From assembly GCF_002160915.1 (NCBI RefSeq), contig NZ_NFLM01000011.1, positions 1 through 64,000 on the forward strand: a stretch of 64,000 nt of DNA, given 5' to 3'. A model generated the notes under the pieces. That model had not been told where the DNA came from and made no database searches. It was given only the letters and a program-made list of their open reading frames with translations. This document shows positions 60,846-64,000 of the stretch, piece after piece; the stretch's first letter is position 1; each line of letters begins with the position of its first letter. Both the position numbers and the translations under genes were made by a program. This DNA comes from Faecalibacterium sp. An121. GTDB lineage: Bacteria > Bacillota > Clostridia > Oscillospirales > Ruminococcaceae.

Positions 60846-63569
60846 TCAGTTATGCTGTTTCATGGCGGCGGCCACCATGCCCAGAGCGCTCCAGGCCGCC
60901 TGGTACATCAGCACCACCAGCAGCGACAGGGTGCCCACGCTGCCCGAATAGCTCAAAAGCAGGCCGATCAAAGCCGAGAAGCCGGTCGATACCATCTGGA
61001 TGGCCACCCCTGCACTCTCGGCCGCCTGGGCCCGCTGGGCCGCCCGCAAACCGCCGGTCAGGCTGGTAAAGCCTTTCAGATGGAGCATACAGCAGGGTGC
61101 ATTTCCCACAGCGCTGACCGCCGGGGCCAGGGCCTTGCACTGGGCCTCGTCCAGCACGGTCACCAGACCGTCGGGCAGGTGGTAGGCGGCGGCGATCTTT
61201 TCCGCTGTCAGGGAGGGGTCCTGGCAGGTGACCATCAGCCGGATGTTTTCCTTTTGCAGGATGGACAGGCACCGGGCCGCGTGCTTGCCGCCGATGTACC
61301 GCAGCACGAACATGGCGTACATATTGCCCGCCACCGCCAGATAGAGGATCTGCAGCTGGCCGTCCTGGGAATGCCGCGCCTCATAGCTGGCCTCGGGCAG
61401 GGCCACGCCCTCCTGTTCCATATAGGCCCGGGTGCCGATCAGGATGCGGTTGTTGTCGCACCAGGCCGAAAAGCCCAGCCCGGTGTGCCGTTCCAGATCC
61501 TTGACCGGCGGCAGGATATCGGTGCGGTCCGCGATGATGGTGCGGAACAGCCTGCTGAGGGTATTGCAGCCTTGGTTCAGCACGCTGGCGGTATAGAGGA
61601 TGGCCCGGTCGATCCGGCCGCCCTTGAAGATGCGGATATCCTCCAGCTGGGCGCTCTCCGGTGTGAACAGCTCCCCGGCGTCCACCTGGATGGTGTCGAT
61701 GCCGTTCAGCTCCTCGATGCCGGCCCACCCGGGGATGACCGCCCCCAGGGCCCCGGCCGTCCGCTCGGTGCGCAGGGCGGTCAGCCCCGCAATCAGGGTG
61801 GAGGACAGCGGCGCGCCCAGGCAGAGGATGGAGGCCAGTGCGGCCGCCGCCCCATTGAGGCCCTTGCCGGTGAGCAGCATCCATACCGCGCCCACCGCCG
61901 CGCAGCCCAGCAATACCCGGGCCAGGGTCTGTACCTTTTTCTCGCCGGCCCGGGGACCAAAGCTCTGCTCCAAAAAGCTGCCGTCCCCTTCCATCGGCCT
62001 GCTCAGCAGGATCCAGGGGTCTTTTTCCTCCAGGGTGGGGGCCAGGGTGCGGATCAGGTCCTTGTCCTGGGCCCGGTAGGCCCCCTCGTGGGCCACTCCG
62101 CTGGAGGCCACCTTATAGCCGTCCCGCACCGACACCGCCAGCAGCCGGCTGCCCAGGTTGTTCAGGAACAGGGCCAGGGCCGCCGCGCCGCTCATCAGGG
62201 TCAGGGTGGTGCTCTGGTATACGTCGGGGTTGAGCATGGCCACCGCCGCCTGCACCAGGGCTGCCGCGCCGGCCAGCGCGGGCATGGTGTCGTAGGACGG
62301 GGCTTTCACCAGCCCCAGCAGGCCGTCCCGCATCGCGTTGCGGGAGACCGCCAGCGCCCCGGCCAACAGCAGCAGCACCGCCCCCATAAAGGCGGCGGGA
62401 GCCACCGCCGGGTTCAGGCCCGCCATGGGGGGCAGTATCCCCTCATAGACCAGGCCGGCCCAGATCAGGGCCAGGGCCAGGATGCCGCTGAGGGCGCAGC
62501 GCAGGTTCAGGGCCGCCACCGTGTGCTCCAAAGCCCGGGCTGCCTCCTCGGGGGTCTGGGGCAGTTCCTCCGCCGGGGCGGGCTGCTCCGGGGCAGCCGC
62601 CGGGGCTTCGGCCGGTTCCTCCTCCTGGCGCTCGGGGGCGGCAGGGGCCGGCTGGGATCTGTTCTTTTTGCGCCGACCCTTGGTCATGTGCTCCGGAGCG
62701 GCCTTCTCTTTGGCGGGAGCCGCCGGGGTTTCGGGCTCCTGCCCGTCCTCCTCATGCAGCTCCAGGCTCATGGTATCATCCAAACCGGGAGGCGGCGTCT
62801 GACCTCGCGGGGCCTCATCCTCCCCCACCCCGAAGAAGTGGAAGCCGCCCACCTGCTGGGTCACTTCCTTGTCCTCCTCGGGGGCGGGACTGGGCGCCGG
62901 AGCCGGCCGGGCCGGCTGCACCGGCTGGGGTCCCATGACCTCCAGCATATCCCGCAGCTTGGCCAGCTCTTTGTCCTCCGCATCGGGGACACGCACCGTC
63001 TTTGGGTGCGGTCTGGTCCCGCTCTTGGGCGGCGTCACCTTCAGGACCGGCGGGGCAGACCGCTCCGCTCTGGGTCTCTCCTCCGCGTTGAACGTCATGG
63101 CGGCGGGCTTTGTGTCCGCCTTGGGCGCGGGCGCGGCAGGTTTGGTCTCCGCTTTGGGCGCGGGCGCAGCGGGCTTGGCCTCCGCTTTGGGCGCGGGCTC
63201 CTCAGGCGGCCCCTCCAGCTGCAAAGTCAGGTCCTCCAGCAGGGGCCGGGGGGTCAGGGCAGGCCCGCCGCCGCTCTCCTCCCGGACCGGGCCGGGGGCG
63301 CTGTCCAGCAGGATCTCCCCGGTGGGGGCGATGGGGGTCTCCGCCCAAAGGACTTCCTCCTGCTCGGGGGGGTCCTGGCTGCGGGCCTTCTCCTTTTTGG
63401 CAAAGAAGCGGGACAGCAGCCCGTGCTTGCGGTCCGGCTGCGCGGCGTGGGGGATCATCTCCTCCGGCACCTGGGCCACGCTGGTGGTGAAAAACGTCTT
63501 GAATTTTTCTTTTTGTTCCTGTTCAAGTTCCTCCCGGGTCAGTTCCCGGCGGTCGGAATCCTTAGGCAT
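60846..63569 (-). CDS. Degenerate P-type-ATPase-like membrane protein with disordered N-terminus
   Basis: A 907-residue protein. Residues 1-340 are Pro/Ala/Glu-rich and disordered, with three tandem copies of an 11-residue PAAPAPKAE-K unit (near 124-157). From about 355 on it has the layout of a P1B-type ATPase: two hydrophobic pairs, a small cytoplasmic loop, another membrane pair, a large cytoplasmic region and a terminal membrane pair. Key motifs are lost. The phosphorylation motif DKTGT reads D-A-G-E-L (about 630-634), the intramembrane CPC/SPC site reads CLGAPLS, and the hinge GDGxND reads AVGNAPC. It probably cannot form the aspartyl phosphate. I chose ATG 63569 with GGGAGG upstream; ATG 63584 is the alternative. 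The function is unknown. Confidence 0.7.
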   Translation of the reverse strand: MPKDSDRRELTREELEQEQKEKFKTFFTTSVAQVPEEMIPHAAQPDRKHGLLSRFFAKKEKARSQDPPEQEEVLWAETPIAPTGEILLDSAPGPVREESGGGPALTPRPLLEDLTLQLEGPPEEPAPKAEAKPAAPAPKAETKPAAPAPKADTKPAAMTFNAEERPRAERSAPPVLKVTPPKSGTRPHPKTVRVPDAEDKELAKLRDMLEVMGPQPVQPARPAPAPSPAPEEDKEVTQQVGGFHFFGVGEDEAPRGQTPPPGLDDTMSLELHEEDGQEPETPAAPAKEKAAPEHMTKGRRKKNRSQPAPAAPERQEEEPAEAPAAAPEQPAPAEELPQTPEEAARALEHTVAALNLRCALSGILALALIWAGLVYEGILPPMAGLNPAVAPAAFMGAVLLLLAGALAVSRNAMRDGLLGLVKAPSYDTMPALAGAAALVQAAVAMLNPDVYQSTTLTLMSGAAALALFLNNLGSRLLAVSVRDGYKVASSGVAHEGAYRAQDKDLIRTLAPTLEEKDPWILLSRPMEGDGSFLEQSFGPRAGEKKVQTLARVLLGCAAVGAVWMLLTGKGLNGAAAALASILCLGAPLSSTLIAGLTALRTERTAGALGAVIPGWAGIEELNGIDTIQVDAGELFTPESAQLEDIRIFKGGRIDRAILYTASVLNQGCNTLSRLFRTIIADRTDILPPVKDLERHTGLGFSAWCDNNRILIGTRAYMEQEGVALPEASYEARHSQDGQLQILYLAVAGNMYAMFVLRYIGGKHAARCLSILQKENIRLMVTCQDPSLTAEKIAAAYHLPDGLVTVLDEAQCKALAPAVSAVGNAPCCMLHLKGFTSLTGGLRAAQRAQAAESAGVAIQMVSTGFSALIGLLLSYSGSVGTLSLLVVLMYQAAWSALGMVAAAMKQHN

Positions 63570-63605
63570 CCTTGTCCCTCCCATCCGGGGCGGCGGGGGC
63601 CCCGG

Positions 63606-64000
63606 TCATTGCTTTCCGGCGGCGCGCTGGGACTGGATCTCATAGAGAATGATCCCCGCCGCCACCGAGACGTTGTAGCTGTCCACGCCGGTGCCGGGGG
63701 CGGCCATATCCAGCCGCAGCACCCCGTCGCACCGCTTTTTCACCAGCTGGGACACCCCTTTGCCCTCGCTGCCCAGCACCAGGGCGATGGGCCCGGTCAG
63801 GTCGTTCCGGCGCAGGGACACCCCGTCCATGTCGGCACAGTAGACAAAAATGCCCTGCTCCTTCAGCCGGCGGATGGTCTCGCTGATGTTCACCACACGG
63901 GCCACCGGCAGCCGCTCGGCGGCGCCGGCGCTGGCCTTGATGACGGTCGGCGTCACCGATACGCCTCCCCGCTTGGGGATGATGACCCCATGGGCCCCGC
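63606..64000 (-). CDS. RlmB/TrmH-family 2'-O-ribose RNA methyltransferase (5' end outside window)
   Basis: The C-terminal 131 residues of a SpoU/TrmH methyltransferase, running off the right edge. GAHGVIIPKRGG is the motif 1 region with the ribose-methylating residues downstream of it. VLGSEGKGVS is motif 2 and LDMAAPGTGVDSYNVSVAAGI is motif 3 of the SAM knot, with LDM in place of the usual IPM. Such enzymes methylate 23S rRNA G2251 (RlmB) or related sites. It lies 36 bp before the pseudo-ATPase gene and is probably co-transcribed with it. Confidence 0.88.
   Translation of the reverse strand, partial: GAHGVIIPKRGGVSVTPTVIKASAGAAERLPVARVVNISETIRRLKEQGIFVYCADMDGVSLRRNDLTGPIALVLGSEGKGVSQLVKKRCDGVLRLDMAAPGTGVDSYNVSVAAGIILYEIQSQRAAGKQ

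Overview
The window is a bacterial chromosome segment made of two very different parts. From about 24.3 kb to the end the DNA is very GC-rich and ordered like a housekeeping chromosome of a strict anaerobe. It carries pyruvate phosphate dikinase, an [FeFe]-hydrogenase with its flavin partner, rubrerythrin, PTS general enzymes, a standalone GlmU-type acetyltransferase next to pth and mfd, and SpoIIIE/FtsK. Gene content and base composition suggest a Clostridium cluster IV gut bacterium (Ruminococcaceae/Oscillospiraceae, near Gemmiger/Subdoligranulum/Faecalibacterium). That placement is inference, because there is no rRNA in the window.

From 1 to about 24.3 kb lies an accessory island of mixed, lower GC content. 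On the minus strand (126-7269) a compact operon encodes a protein of unknown function, a NUDIX hydrolase, a MazG-like pyrophosphohydrolase, a small PD-(D/E)XK-like protein, an SF2 helicase with an N-terminal nuclease-like domain, and an SF1 helicase with a WYL-like N-terminus and a C-terminal nuclease-like domain. Upstream of it are the 3' end of a lost DUF3427 helicase, a very AT-rich YobI-type P-loop NTPase gene (7537-11148), and a fic pseudogene that has lost its catalytic core. On the plus strand a complete type I restriction-modification operon follows (hsdM, a zinc-ribbon/DUF4145-like gene, hsdS, hsdR), and then a protein that looks like a proteasome-fold Ntn-hydrolase. This stretch is the best candidate for an undescribed defence module.

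From 19.6 to 24.3 kb are the remains of a mobilizable element: a MobA/MobL relaxase with an apparent ATT start behind a terminator-like hairpin, an oriT-like inverted repeat, a DUF3847 protein, an IS110 transposase with a long non-coding left end, and a frameshifted repA. It abuts the 3' end of ppdK.

The chromosomal part runs as follows. ppdK diverges from glmU-like/pth/mfd/lipoprotein. Then come a carboxymuconolactone-decarboxylase/cupin protein, a phosphate transporter with its DUF47 partner, the hydrogenase pair, and a CDF transporter/aminotransferase/isocitrate dehydrogenase operon. Next are a 6-phospho-beta-glucosidase, ptsI and ptsH, a DUF4830 protein, and a three-gene polar amino acid ABC transporter. 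The ftsK/ygiQ/metallo-beta-lactamase operon follows, then a repeat-rich lipoprotein, a MarR regulator with two clear operators and a membrane protein, tRNA-Leu(CAA), a DUF6465 protein and rubrerythrin. The window ends with a degenerate P-type-ATPase-like protein and the 3' part of an RlmB-type rRNA methyltransferase gene. Most operons end in strong GC-rich hairpins, and several have recognisable sigma-A-type promoters.
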